A stretch of 64,000 nt of DNA from assembly GCF_000224145.3 (NCBI RefSeq), contig NC_020168.2:3335383-3399382 (forward strand), given 5' to 3'. The stretch is from Ciona intestinalis (taxonomy: Eukaryota; Chordata; Ascidiacea; Phlebobranchia; Cionidae). The position numbers and the translations under genes are program-made. A model generated the notes under the pieces. It worked only from the letters and a program-made list of their open reading frames with translations. It ran no database searches and was not told the origin of the DNA. Positions 46,001-56,451 of the stretch are shown piece by piece. Positions within the stretch are counted from its first letter, which is position 1; every line of letters starts with the position of its first letter.

Positions 46001-48900
46001 ATGTTTTGCACAACATTGAAACAATAATATTAAATAAATAGTCAACTTGTTTATTGTAGAATCCAAAACGATGTGACGAGTTTGGTCAGCTTTATATTAA
46101 AGTAGAACGATGTGGTTTTGGATGCATAATGCACGATCTTACCAACAAGTTGAATATTGCCACTTCGTATAACAAAACAATGATTTTAAAAACCTCAACG
46201 TCTATCTACATGAGAAAAAAAAACATGAGCGACATTTTGGAACCGATCAGCGAAAAATGCCAAGTTCCTATGAAAGGAGAATGGGTCATGGCAGACAGTA
46301 AGGTTAATTATAGGCTTATAAAGTAAGGTATAGCATTGCATTATCCAATATTTTCTATGCCTTTTTAACAATTGACAACCCTATCATAGCATCGTAAGAA
46401 TGGGTTATAGATTTCTTTAAATATTTTGTGTTTACTACCAAGGGGGACTGTTAAAAGGAGAATGAAACTCGGACCGTCTTACCCAAACCTAACTTTATGG
46501 AGTAGGGAAGATGAGACACCTTTAGCACGTAATATTGAAGTATCCTGATTGTGTTTTAAACAATTAACAACGGTCCATGAGAGTCGTGAGGATGCGGTTT
46601 TATAATTCATTAAAAATATTTTTGTTTTCTAACAAATGAGACGAGAAAGTAGAATAAAAAGGTTTCCCATCTTCCCCACTTTACTATATGCAAAAGTCTC
46701 ACAAAACTTTATATATTTAACATTCAATATTCGATCATTCAGCATTCTCAAATTTAAAGAAAAAGAAGTTGTCATATATCAAAGACGTAATATCGGGTCG
46801 TGCCTACGCGTTTCGGTATCCCGTATTCACTGACGAGATGTGGGGCAACGTTGAAGCGTTTCACTCAGACCCAATGGGCTGGTGGATTTCGCAAATGCTC
46901 AAATCCTTGTTTAAACCAAAACCAAAGTTACAAGAAAGGATTGATTATTACGCGGAAAATGTTGACTTCTCATCACCAATCGTGGGGTAAAATACATGAA
47001 TGTCACTTGTTTATCTCTATGTGCTAATACTGCAGCCTTATAGTTATATAGTAGAGTGGAAGATGGGAAACTCTGATGACTCTCATTGCCCCGCCACGCG
47101 TCGATCGTTTTTTAACATTCATTCATTTATTTATTAATTCTCTCTTTTTTAGCTAAATATATAGCATTGTAATTTAACCGCTTTATGCATATACAGTGTG
47201 CATGTAAGACGAACCGATAAGCTCACCGTACCTAAAGAGTTCGCTGTGTTCCGACCATTGTCCGAATTCATGAAACACGTTGAGGAATGGTACGACAAAT
47301 ATGATCTTCGTCAAGCAGGACTTGGCAACAATCTTAAAGTCGAACGAAGAGTTTATTTGGCTTCTGATGACCTGGCTGTGTGGGATGAAGCGAAAGTGTA
47401 AGAATTGAAAATATTTTTTTAATTTAATAGTTCTAATAACCCGTTTGTATACCCTGAATCTAGTATGAATGAATGTAATATGCTTCATCCTCGCGTGGCC
47501 GGAAAACGACAGTCTGTGGGTAATTATTTTTTTTAGAAGATTTTTTTATCTGTGGCTGATAATTTGGACAACCCATTAGTGACCACTGGGTTGAAGCAAT
47601 TGCTGTTAAGTGTCTTGCCCAAGCACGCATACGCCCACAATGGTAGCAGCGACGAGCCTTGAACTTGTTACCTCCGGGTTGGTGGCAGGCGCGCTAACCA
47701 ATTTGCCATGGCGCCGGTTTTGCCGCGCAATGCTACCCTGTTTGTAGCTTTCTGAATTATTTTTTTCTCTTGTTCGTCCCATCGATATTTTTGTTATCTT
47801 TTCTGTATGGCTGACACGAACATTAGTGCAACATCGAGTCTTATACGCAATGTTTTCTAATAGGGTGAGCCATCTGACCACTGTATTGGGGCAACATACA
47901 CATTCTAGTTTTATAGTATCTATGGGTAAAATGAGACACCTTTAATACATAATATCTAAATATTCTTATCGTGTTTTATACGATTAACAACGCTATGTTG
48001 AAGTCGTGACGATACGGTTGTATAATTCTTTGAATATTCTTTGTTTAGTACTAAATAGGACGACCAAATAGAAGGAAAGGATGTCCCATCGAATTGAAAA
48101 CACGATAAGGATATATACCCTCTCCACTATATGCTAATTCTAAAACTCAATGAAATCTGTTTTTGCAGCTTCGACAAATACACCTTCCTTGGCAACAAGG
48201 AATTCACGGAGCGAGCAAGTGAAATTGAAACAAGGGACACGAAATCTGGGTTAGAGGATATTATCATTGAAGCAACTCTGCTTTCCAAATGTAACTTCTT
48301 TGTTGGAACTCTCTCTTCGGAGGTGGGTGATTGCTGCTTTCGTTAAATGCCACGCGCAAAACCTTGTATTATCTTATACTGCTATACACTGTTTATCTTA
48401 AGACTTGGGTTAACCAGCATAGGCCGTCAAGCAGAACTAACTGTTTCTTTTTGGGGGGCCTCAGGTCAGAGGTACAGAATTTCAAAGATAGGTATTGTTC
48501 GGGCCTAAAGTGAGTATTTTTTCAGATTGGACAATTGGCAATTGAAATGAAGCAGTCAACACAACTGCAAGATGTGTTTTACGACGCAAAGTCTATCGAG
48601 TACGAATATGGACTTATTGAGGGCCCAAAGAAAATACAACTAGTCGTATACAACAGCACTAAACCGCTAAGACACGACGAAATTGAGTTGCTCTGTGGTG
48701 ATCTAATGATCTTGAATAGAAATTACTTTAACGGTTACTACTATGGAACAAATGTAATGACCCAGCAAACTGGATTTTACAAAACTCACTTAGTTCAAAA
48801 CTTGCCGGCATTATTGGATATGCCGAATGCTGCGCTTAAGGAGATGCTGGTGCAGATGTATGGAGAAAACATAGCGTGGTTAACTGATTTCATTATGTAA
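43013..48900 (+). CDS. Alpha-1,6-fucosyltransferase (FUT8-like), copy 1
   Basis: Nine exons join in phase (571 residues): 43013-43140, 44252-44343, 44966-45140, 45398-45506, 46060-46297, 46743-46986, 47197-47397, 48169-48322, 48526-48900. FUT8 adds core alpha-1,6-fucose to N-glycans in the Golgi, using GDP-fucose. The N-terminus is short and basic with a hydrophobic anchor (about 19-40), as for a type II Golgi enzyme. A helical stem follows (TKLDVERTKL, WWKTIKAELL). The GT23 domain shows NPKRCDEFGQ, GFGCIMHDL, WGNVEAFHSDPMGWW and the GDP-fucose motif HVRRTDK (about 331-337), then VYLASDD and FVGTLSSEVGQLAIEM. A C-terminal SH3-like domain (about 470-560) contains VVYNSTKPL, LCGDLMIL, NGYYYGTN and GFYKTHLV. 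Length is close to the 575 residues of mammalian FUT8. The frame is fully open, so this copy looks functional. Confidence 0.93.
43555..43886 (+). mobile_element. Two adjacent diverged MITE copies
   Basis: The first (to about 43750) has ATTACTGTGGGGTATAAGAT and CCCCAACCTACT ends; the second (43752-43886) starts AGCACCGTGGGGTAAGATGGG, has an internal deletion and ends CCCCACCCTATACT. Both are in intron 1 of FUT8-like copy 1. Confidence 0.75.
44035..44226 (-). mobile_element. MITE copy in intron 1 of FUT8-like copy 1
   Basis: Left end AGTAGGGTGGGGAAGATGGG, degraded right end TTTCCCATCCTA; it ends 26 bp before exon 2. Confidence 0.8.
44454..44685 (+). mobile_element. SINE copy, head-proximal part
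   Basis: Head tccggcggcgtagcacagttg through gtaatggattataaggctcg; it runs out near aataattacccataaaataac. Confidence 0.8.
44689..44866 (-). mobile_element. SINE copy in reverse, head-proximal part
   Basis: It reads from gttgaagcaattgcgttagg to the head gccacggcgccgg and forms an inverted pair with the copy on its left. Confidence 0.8.
44880..44963 (+). mobile_element. SINE tail fragment abutting exon 3 of FUT8-like copy 1
   Basis: The 3' domain (cacccgtgtttaaaa, gcgagggtaaagtaag) and tail ttattcattca run straight into the acceptor AG at 44964-44965. Confidence 0.8.
45186..45324 (+). mobile_element. MITE copy with deletion
   Basis: Left AGTACTGTGGGGTAAGATGGG, right CCCCCCACCTAATATA. Confidence 0.8.
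45537..45725 (+). mobile_element. MITE copy
   Basis: Left end GCATGGTGGGGAAAGACGGG, right end CCCCGCTATACTATA; it starts about 30 bp after the donor of exon 4. Confidence 0.8.
45848..46012 (-). mobile_element. Diverged SINE fragment
   Basis: Tail-side blocks ttaatcctcgcgtggcggg and ctgttccatatacacttcgg are recognisable. Confidence 0.5.
46498..46690 (+). mobile_element. MITE copy before exon 6
   Basis: Left GGAGTAGGGAAGATGAGAC, right CCCCACTTTACTATA. Confidence 0.8.
47463..47717 (-). mobile_element. SINE copy in intron 7 of FUT8-like copy 1
   Basis: Tail tgaatgaatgtaatatgctt; part of the right domain is deleted; the head ends atttgccatggcgccgg. Confidence 0.85.
47920..48126 (+). mobile_element. 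Diverged MITE copy
   Basis: Starts near GTATCTATGGGTAAAATGAG; the core is recognisable and the right end is scrambled. Confidence 0.6.
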
Positions 48901-49042
48901 AAGAAATATTTTAAAACTGTATTACGCGACTGACAATTTCAACGTACACAGGTCTAAAGTTGGAAAAGACTTATTCGGATAGTTTATTGCAATGCGTAAG
49001 CATTTGAAATAGGTCTTGTGTTTATTCCCCGAAGGTGGAAAA

Positions 49043-49048
49043 AATAAA
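49043..49048 (+). promoter_or_regulatory. Poly(A) signal AATAAA of FUT8-like copy 1
   Basis: It lies about 140 bp after the stop in ggaaaaaataaaatgag. Confidence 0.65.
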
Positions 49049-49130
49049 ATGAGTTGAAATATTGTGTCCATGTCTCATTTATTGAAATAGTTAGTGCAAT
49101 ACACAAATGAATAGAAAAACAAACAAGTTA

Positions 49131-49326
49131 TAGTGGGGTGGGGGAGGATGCGACATTTTTTAAGTCTATTTTGTCGTCTCATCCGGTGGTAAACAAAGAA
49201 AATTCAATTAAATATAAAACAACTAATTCAATTAAATATTCCACAACTTCCATAGATCGTTGATATTTGTTTAAACACGATCAGGATATTTGGATATTGT
49301 GTACTAAAGGTGTCCCATCTTTCCAC
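49131..49326 (-). mobile_element. MITE copy
   Basis: Left AGTGGGGTGGGGGAGGATGC, right end cut at TTTCCACACCA. Confidence 0.8.
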
Positions 49327-49881
49327 ACCAAAAAACAAGGAAAATGCAAACTTCTTGCAACCTAAGAAAGAAAGTCAGAAAAACATCTCTCAAAATGTGA
49401 AATAAAAATTCCTTATGTTTTCGTTGCAACAGAAATGTTTGTTTAAAACTAAGTCCTGTATTATAATATTTATATATATATATATATATATAGTAGAGTG
49501 GGGAAGGATGGGACAATTAGTCAAACAGTTTTTTTTTATATATATAGTAGGGTGGGGTGAGATAGGACACTTTGTCCGACGAGATTTTTTTTAATTTTCT
49601 TTTTACAGGACCCCATTTAATGATAATCAAAAAAATATTGTTACATAATTATTTGACTCTATTATCACGACTTAATAAAGCGAGCGTCAAAGCTGATTAT
49701 TGTTGTTTAATATTAAAACAAAATGTTGAATTAAAACATTTTTTGAACAGGTAAAAATGCGAAATAGTAAGGTACTAATTTTAAATGCTTGCTAAATAGT
49801 AGTAAACCCGATGAAATTTTGTAGTTCGCGAGTGTGAACGATTAAGTTAGGTTCATAGATTTACAAAAAAGCTTAAATATA

Positions 49882-50087
49882 TAGTAGGGTGGGGGAAGAT
49901 GGGACACCTTTAGCACATAATATCTAAATATCCTGATCGTGTTTTAATTAATTAACAACGGTACATGGGAGTCGTAAGGACACGGTTCTATAATTCTTTA
50001 AATGTTTTTTGTTTACTACCAAATGGGGCAAGAAAATAGTATAAATAGGTGTCCCATCTTCCCCCACCCTACTATATCGTACTTTTG
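49882..50087 (+). mobile_element. MITE copy, full length
   Basis: Ends AGTAGGGTGGGGGAAGATGG and CCCCCACCCTACT, TATA flanks. Confidence 0.9.
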
Positions 50088-51518
50088 CGAAAAACAGTGC
50101 AACATTACCCCCAAAAAGATTGTTTAAACTTGATTTTCAAAGTGTACAGCATTATTTCGTGTTAGTTACATTTATTCCTAATATTAAATTCACTTTTTAA
50201 TCAAATTTAACAATTATTTTGAACTGTCCCATCTTACCCTGTGTGATTTTAAATTTGTAAAATGACACCTGTTAGCGAATCGCTAAATAACTTCTCGTGT
50301 ATTTTAATATATTTTTTGAATTATTGTCAGTTAATAAAGAAATGATAGTATTAACTCATGGTGTATCACCCAAAAAGCGCCATGTAGTTTAAATTTGGAA
50401 ATATATGACAATGTGTGCTTAAGTGTCCCATCTTCCCCCACTCTACTTTACTGTGCAAAAGATTCCTTTACTGATATTTACCTCTACATTATGTTGAGAC
50501 AATCTTTGCAAAGTTTATTTTTTTACATATATTTATTTTTTTGTGCATTGCAATAACTGTTTCAATAAACGAGAAATGTACGAGACACAAACTCATTTTA
50601 GTTTTTCCACCTTCGTGATATAAACACAAGACTTTTTTCAAATGCTGGCACATTTCAATAAACTATCATAGTACTCAGTCTCCATCCAACTTTAGACTTG
50701 TGGCATACGTTGAAATTATCAGTTGCGTACCTCAGTTTCGAATCATTTTTCTTTCATAATGAAATCAGTTAACCACGCTATGTTTTCTCCATAAATCTGC
50801 ACCAGCATCACCATAAGCGCAGCATTCGGCATATCCAATAATGCCGGCAAGTTTTGAACTAAGTGAGTTTTGTAAAACCCTTTTTTCCGGTCATGACATT
50901 TGTCCCATAGTAGTAACCGTTAAAGTTTTTTCTATCCAAGATCATTAGATCACCACAGAGCAATACGATTTCATCGTGTCTTAACGGTTTAGTGCTGTTG
51001 TATACGACTAGTTGTAGTTTCTTTGGGCCCTCAATAAGTCCATATTCATATTCCAGAGACCTTACGTCGTAAAACACATCTTGCAGTTGTGTTGACTGCT
51101 TCATTTCAATTGCCAGTTGTCCAATCTGAAAAAATACACATTTTAGGCCCGACAATACCTATCTTTGAAAGTCTATACCTCTGGTCTGAAGCCCCCAAAA
51201 AGAAACAGTTAGTTCTGCTTGACGGCCCACTAATGCTGGTTAACCAAGTCTTATGATGAACATTGTAGTATAGTTGAAATAATACAAGGTTTTGCGCATT
51301 TAACGAAAGCAGCAATCACCCACCTCTGAAGAGAGAGTTCCAACAAAGAAGTTACATTTGGAAAGCAGAGTTGCTTCAATGATAATATCCTCTAACCCAG
51401 ATTTCGTGTCCCTTGTTTTAATTTCACTTGCTCGCTCCGTGAATTCCTTGTTGCCAAAGAAGGTGTATTTGTCGAAGCTGCAAAAACAGTTTTCATTGAG
51501 TTTAAAATTGAAATATAA

Positions 51519-51600
51519 TAGGGTGGGGGGCGATGGGACACCAGTTTATTAAATTTTATCGTCCCATTTGGTAGTAAACAAAGAATATTCAAAGAATTAT
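51519..51600 (-). mobile_element. MITE left half
   Basis: AATAGGGTGGGGGGCGATGGG then ttatcgtcccatttggtag; the rest is absent. Confidence 0.75.
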
Positions 51601-51860
51601 TTACTTTAATTACTTTATCAACTACAATATTGTATAACTCGATTCTATCTGCTGTTCAAGCACAGTGGTCAGATGGCTCACACCATCAGAAAACATCGTG
51701 TTCAAGACTCGATGCTGCACCAATGTTCGTGTCAGCCATATATAAAATAGATAACAAAAATAACGATCGTGAGAAAAAGAACAATCATTCACAAAACTAC
51801 AGTAGTAGTAACAAGCGGGTTATTATAACTGTTAAAGTAGAAAAAAATATTTGTCAGAAA

Positions 51861-51975
51861 AAAATACGAAGTAACATACATGGTAACTCGTAAGCTGGCA
51901 CGAGGTGTTAAACCCGTGTGATAACGACTGTCGTTTTCCGGCCACGCGAGGATAAAGTAAGTTACATCATGGCCT
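51861..51975 (+). mobile_element. SINE 3' part
   Basis: From tacgaagtaacatacatgg to gataaagtaagttacat, in intron 7 of copy 2. Confidence 0.75.
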
Positions 51976-52268
51976 ACTCAATACAGTAGGCCATGGTTAC
52001 ATTTATTCATTCATTAATTTAAAAAAAATATTTTTAATTCTTACATTTTCGCTTCATCCCATACAGCCAGGTCATCAGAAGCCAAATAAACTCTTTGTTC
52101 GACTTTAAGATTGTTGCCAAGTCCTGCTTGACGAAGATCATATTTGTCGTACCATTCCTCAACGTGTTTCATGAATTCGGACAATGGTCGAAACACAGCG
52201 AACTCTCGATCGTCCGTTAATTTATCGGTACGTCTTACATGCACACTGTATATATATATATATATATA

Positions 52269-52470
52269 TAGTAGGGTGGGGAAAGATGCGACACCTTTTC
52301 ATTACATTTCTCATACTATTTGGTAGTAAACAAAGAACAGTCAAATAATTATAAATCCGTATGCCTACGGCTCTCGTATACCGTTGTCAGTTATTTAAAA
52401 CACGATTTGAATATTTAGATATTCTGTGCTAAAGATATCCCATCTTCCCCCACCCTACTATACATTTTAA
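52269..52470 (-). mobile_element. MITE copy flanked by (TA)n
   Basis: Ends AGTAGGGTGGGGAAAGATGC and CCCCCACCCTACT. The left flank is a (TA)n run only 4 bp from the exon 7 acceptor of copy 2. Confidence 0.9.
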
Positions 52471-52659
52471 ATTCGTTTTATGTATTGTAAAACCAAGCGA
52501 ATGCTTGGTGAATCAGTGAACTAATATGACAATCTATTGGCCCATTTACGAAACACTTCAACCTGTATTGCAATCGTCAGATTATCCGCATTTAATTTGA
52601 TTCCAGAATATCTAATTTCCAAAAATCAGCGCAGTTAAAAAACTATAAATCATAGTAGT

Positions 52660-52852
52660 AAACTGGGAAAAGATGGGACACCTTTCATTCTATTTCCTCG
52701 ACCCATTTGGTGACAAACAAAAAACATTTAAAGAATTATAAAACCGTATCCTCACGACTCACTTAGGGCGTTTCTATTTCTTAAAACACGATCAGGATAT
52801 TTGAATATTATGTGCTAAAGGTGTACCGTCTTTTTCCATCCTATTATATAAA
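52660..52852 (-). mobile_element. MITE copy, degraded ends
   Basis: Left AGTAAACTGGGAAAAGATGGG, right TTTTCCATCCTATTATA. Confidence 0.75.
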
Positions 52853-53280
52853 TATTCTACATTTACGGTTTAAAATCTTACCCCACGATTGGTGATGAGA
52901 AGTCAACATTTTCCGCGTAATAATCCATCCTTTCTTGTAACTTTGGTTTCGGTTTAAACAAGGATTTGAGCATTTGCGAAATCCACCAGCCCATTGGGTC
53001 TGAGTGAAACGCTTCAACGTTGCCCCACATCTCGTCAGTGAATACGGGATACCGGAACGCGTAGGCACGACCCGATATTTGACGTTTAATAAAACACAAT
53101 TTGTTTTTTGTTAAATCCGAAAACTCTGGAATAACAAACGTAAAAATTATAAATAAACAAATGAATGTAGCTTGTTTATCCTTGTGTGTCACATTAACTG
53201 CAGTTGTCCTAACATGTTCATAAAAAGCAACCGCAATTAGTTTTATTTACAAAAAAAATACCTAAACAAATTCAAAATGT

Positions 53281-53474
53281 ATAGTAGGGTAGGGGAAGAA
53301 ATCTTTAGCACAAAATATCCAAATATTCAGATCGTGTTTAAACAATTAACAACGGTCTATATGGAAGTCGCGAGGATACGGTTTTATACTTATTAGAATT
53401 GTCTTTGTTTACTACTAAAAGTGACGGGAAAATAGAATGATAAGGTGTCCCATCTTCACCCACCCTACTATATG
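53281..53474 (+). mobile_element. MITE copy
   Basis: Left AGTAGGGTAGGGGAAGAAA, right TCACCCACCCTACT. Confidence 0.85.
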
Positions 53475-53811
53475 AAACAAAACAACACTGTTGAATTATC
53501 CTTACTATAAGGTTCAACCCATTTTCCTTTAATAGGAACTTGGCATTTTTTGCTGATCGGTTCCAAGATGTCGCTCATGATTTGTGATCTCGTGTAGATA
53601 GACGTTGAGGTTTGCAAAATCATTGTTTTGTTATACGAAGTGGCAATATTCAACTTGTTGGTAAGATCGTGCATTATGCATCCAAAACCACATTCTGCCA
53701 CTTTAACATAAAGCTGACCATACTGGTCACATCGTTTTGGATTCTGCAACGAGCACGTTAATTAAATTTGTGGTCATGAATCATTTTTAAACCAGGATTG
53801 CATATATAGTT

Positions 53812-53977
53812 TTTATTTTATTTTCTCGTCCATGTGATAGTAAATAAAAACATTTCAAGAATTATAAAACCGTATCCTCATGACTTCCATAGACCAATGT
53901 TAGTTGTTTAAAACACCATCAGGATGTTTAGATATTATGTGCTAAATGTTTCCCATCTTCCCCCATCCTACTATATA
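53812..53977 (-). mobile_element. MITE copy lacking its left end
   Basis: Begins in ttattttattttctcgtcc and ends CCCCCATCCTACT. Confidence 0.8.
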
Positions 53978-54533
53978 TCTTTCCCTACCCCAAAACACGC
54001 GACACAAAGCCGATAAAACAGTCACACCGTAATAAGTAGTTAATGGTTCAAGGCCATGTTACTGTAGTTACTTGTATGTTTTTGGGCACTGAACGGTCAA
54101 TGCTCCAATCCAGTGTACACAATTGGTTTGTTACGAAAACAGTATTCAACAGAGTTGAACACGTGGTAACCTCTAAGAACTAAATGGTCGTGATGAATTA
54201 GGTATACTTGTTATGACATCCGAATTTGCCCGACACACAAAATCTTAATTAAGTGACTCTCATTTACTTACTCATATCCGAAAATAGAGCCCTTTACACT
54301 TTTGTTTTCCATATATATGTGGCGGGTATACACATAAAACGTCACCTGCAATCTGTCGATCGTTTTCTCTACATTTTTCGCAGTTTTATTTGAAAGTTGT
54401 TTTTGCCATTCCTCATCAAAGCTTGCGACGTTTTCCATTTTGATTTCCAGTGCCCTAGATTTTAAACACTGATTAATATTTTGGAACACAATGTTTTTTT
54501 CAGTAAACATTTATGCCTATAATGAATAAATGT

Positions 54534-54832
54534 ATTGTCCGGCGACGTGGCAACGTGGCTATAGCACGCCTACTTCTAACCCAAGGGTTGTGGGTTGAAG
54601 GCTCGTCGCTACTATCATTGTGGGCGTATGTGTCCTTGGGCAAAACACTTAACGGCAATTGCTCCCGAGTGGTCACTAATGTTTTATTTTAAATTATCAG
54701 TCATACATAATAAAAAAAAAATCCCCCTAAAAATAATCACCCACAAAGTAACATACATGGTAGCTTGTATAAGCTGTCGTTTTTCTGCCACGCGAGGATA
54801 AAGTAGGTTACATTCATTCATTCAGTTTTTGT
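54534..54832 (+). mobile_element. SINE copy, full length
   Basis: Head gtccggcgacgtggcaacg, central gtccttgggcaaaacactta, tail tacattcattcattcag. It lies in intron 3 of copy 2 and is absent from copy 3. Confidence 0.9.
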
Positions 54833-55264
54833 CGTAACGGCTACATTTACGTTTATTCAAGAAAAAAAAGCGCAAGCAGAAAAGGTGGTTAAGTCTATCT
54901 ATATATTGTGTATGTTCCCAATATTTGCACCAAAGATATCATACAGAATGTTATTATTTATAAACGTACATGTATTGTTCCCGTAGCTTTCGTCTTTTAA
55001 ATTTGTGTGTCTTTCCTTTGCGAGAGGATTTTTTAAACTCAAGTAACTCTGCTTTGATTGTTTTCCACCAAAGCTCAACATCTCTTTTCAGCTCCATAGT
55101 AAGCTTTGTTCTTTCTACGTCTAACTTGGTAACTGGTGCTGTTTTGCCAACAACATATTAGAGTCTGCCATTATTAGGTATATTGTCGTAATATGAAGTT
55201 AAATCGTTATACTGGTCGCATGATATACATAGGCTTCCTGGGTGTTGGGGTAATGGGCTAATCT

Positions 55265-55463
55265 CGGTCCCTTTAGATATAGTGCATGTCCGCTATGCCA
55301 ACTATGTCCGCTATGTCCACAGTATTCACTATGTCCACTATGTCCACAGTATTCACTATGTCCGCTATATACTCACTATGTCCAATATGTAGTGAATATT
55401 GTGGACACAGCGGACTTAACGGGCACATTGGTCATAGCGGACATGCACTAATTAAAGGAACCC
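55265..55463. mobile_element. 199-bp hairpin element with internal CTATGTCC repeats
   Basis: The ends are inverted copies sharing tagtgcatgtccgctatg (left) and catagcggacatgcacta (right), continuing outward to ggtccctttag and its counterpart. The interior is a run of ctatgtcca/cagtattcact units. Flanking ctaatct (55258-55264) and ctaaatct (55464-55471) look like a target duplication. The same intron in copy 3 has one uninterrupted ggctaaatctgg equivalent, i.e. an empty site. Confidence 0.8.
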
Positions 55464-55781
55464 CTAAATCTGGCTCGAATCACAGGTTCATAGAATAGAA
55501 TAGTTAAGGTAACGTGTGTAAAGTGTTAAAGTAACATGTACTGTAAAAATAGCTTTGGTAGGCCTGTCACCATAGTACACTAAAGTGACTTCAATATTCT
55601 ATGGTTATACTGCTATTTCACTAAATTTCTTAAAGTCACGCTTACCTTGTCGCTGCTTTCTATGTTTTAAAAGATTCCATTTTAGTTAAAGATTCCATTT
55701 TAGTTTTAATGTATTTGTGCATTTGCAAGGTTTGTTTTTCTGGGATCTGTAAAATAAGAAGAATGATTCACACAAATATAT

Positions 55782-55995
55782 GTGTCCTTGCGAAGTGGGA
55801 CAACGAAAGTCTTTATAACACGGTGTTCTGTTTCATCAACCTTGTCCCGTCAACAACTTGTCACGTGTTAACATTGTTGAAAATTATTGCTTTGTTTTTG
55901 TTTGGTACATTTGACGTTTAGTGTCTAGCGCAAGAACACATATACGGTAACAATGCTAGCAGCATTAACTTTGTATCCCTGTTAGTTGCAGCGCT
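55782..55995 (-). mobile_element. Diverged SINE copy
   Basis: Blocks gtccttgcgaagtgggacaac, cacggtgttctgtttcat and a degraded central domain are present. Confidence 0.45.
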
Positions 55996-56075
55996 ATAAT
56001 TACCGATGTGCCACGCATATCGAAAATAACATTAAAGAGACAACAACCGCATGCAAACAAAGTTACGAAATAGTA

Positions 56076-56279
56076 GGCCAAGTAAGGGTGAGAAAATATG
56101 GAACACATTTAGCACATAATATCCAAATATCCCGATCGTGTTTTAAACAACTAATAACGGTCTATGGAAGTCGTAAGGTTACGGTTTTATAATTCTTTGA
56201 ATGCTCTTTATTTGCTACCAAAAAGAACGCAAAAAAATAAAGAAAAGTTGTCCCATCTCCCCCAACCCTACTATATATA
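56076..56279 (+). mobile_element. MITE copy in intron 1 of copy 2
   Basis: Left AGTAAGGGTGAGAAAATATGG, right CCCCCAACCCTACT. Confidence 0.85.
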
Positions 56280-56451
56280 GTACGTCAAACTGACATTCAC
56301 CATTAAACGAAACTTACCGTAAAATATAAACTGCGTAAAATAAGTTGCACACCAGCCACACTAATACAGTCATCTGTACTGTTCGCCAACAAAGTCCTGG
56401 ATAATATATTTCGCTGCATTCTCGCTTTCTTGCACTATTTTTCTTTCTCAT

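Larger units (their letters stand above)
48901..50742. other. Convergent interval between FUT8-like copies 1 and 2
   Basis: It holds related 3' UTRs of copies 1 and 2, pieces resembling the GGT-B 3' UTR (about 49340-49470 and 50450-50590; a short inverted piece at 49075-49100), and MITEs at 49131-49326 and 49882-50087 plus fragments at 49490-49570 and about 50405-50450. No coding exon. Confidence 0.7.
50743..56451 (-). pseudogene. FUT8-like fucosyltransferase copy 2, disabled
   Basis: All nine exon equivalents are present with good splice sites: 56318-56451, 55646-55746, 54970-55138, 54346-54454, 53506-53743, 52882-53125, 52045-52245, 51324-51477, 50743-51125. The encoded parts closely match copies 1 and 3, including the basic N-terminus with membrane anchor (MRKKNSARKR), the catalytic HVRRTDK motif and the SH3-like domain. 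Two lesions break it. Exon 2 contains an 18-bp in-frame tandem duplication whose junction creates TAA at 55686-55688. Exon 9 lacks one base in the A/G run near 50880, causing a stop at 50859-50861 before the final 40 or so residues. Conserved splice sites and few other changes suggest recent loss, or exon 2 skipping in vivo (which would shift frame). Confidence 0.85.

Noticed and set aside
46800-47027. Second open frame beginning MPTRFGIPYS, recurring at 52844-53068 and 61392-61670
   Set aside because: It overlaps FUT8 exon 6 in another frame and recurs only because the exon itself is triplicated.
51630-51893. 87-codon plus ORF rich in Asn and Lys
   Set aside because: Lies in intron 7 of FUT8 copy 2, low complexity, ends in a SINE; no splice or family support.
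55281-55450. CRISPR-like array
   Set aside because: The repeats are short, contiguous and enclosed in inverted ends in a eukaryotic intron; there are no spacers or cas genes.
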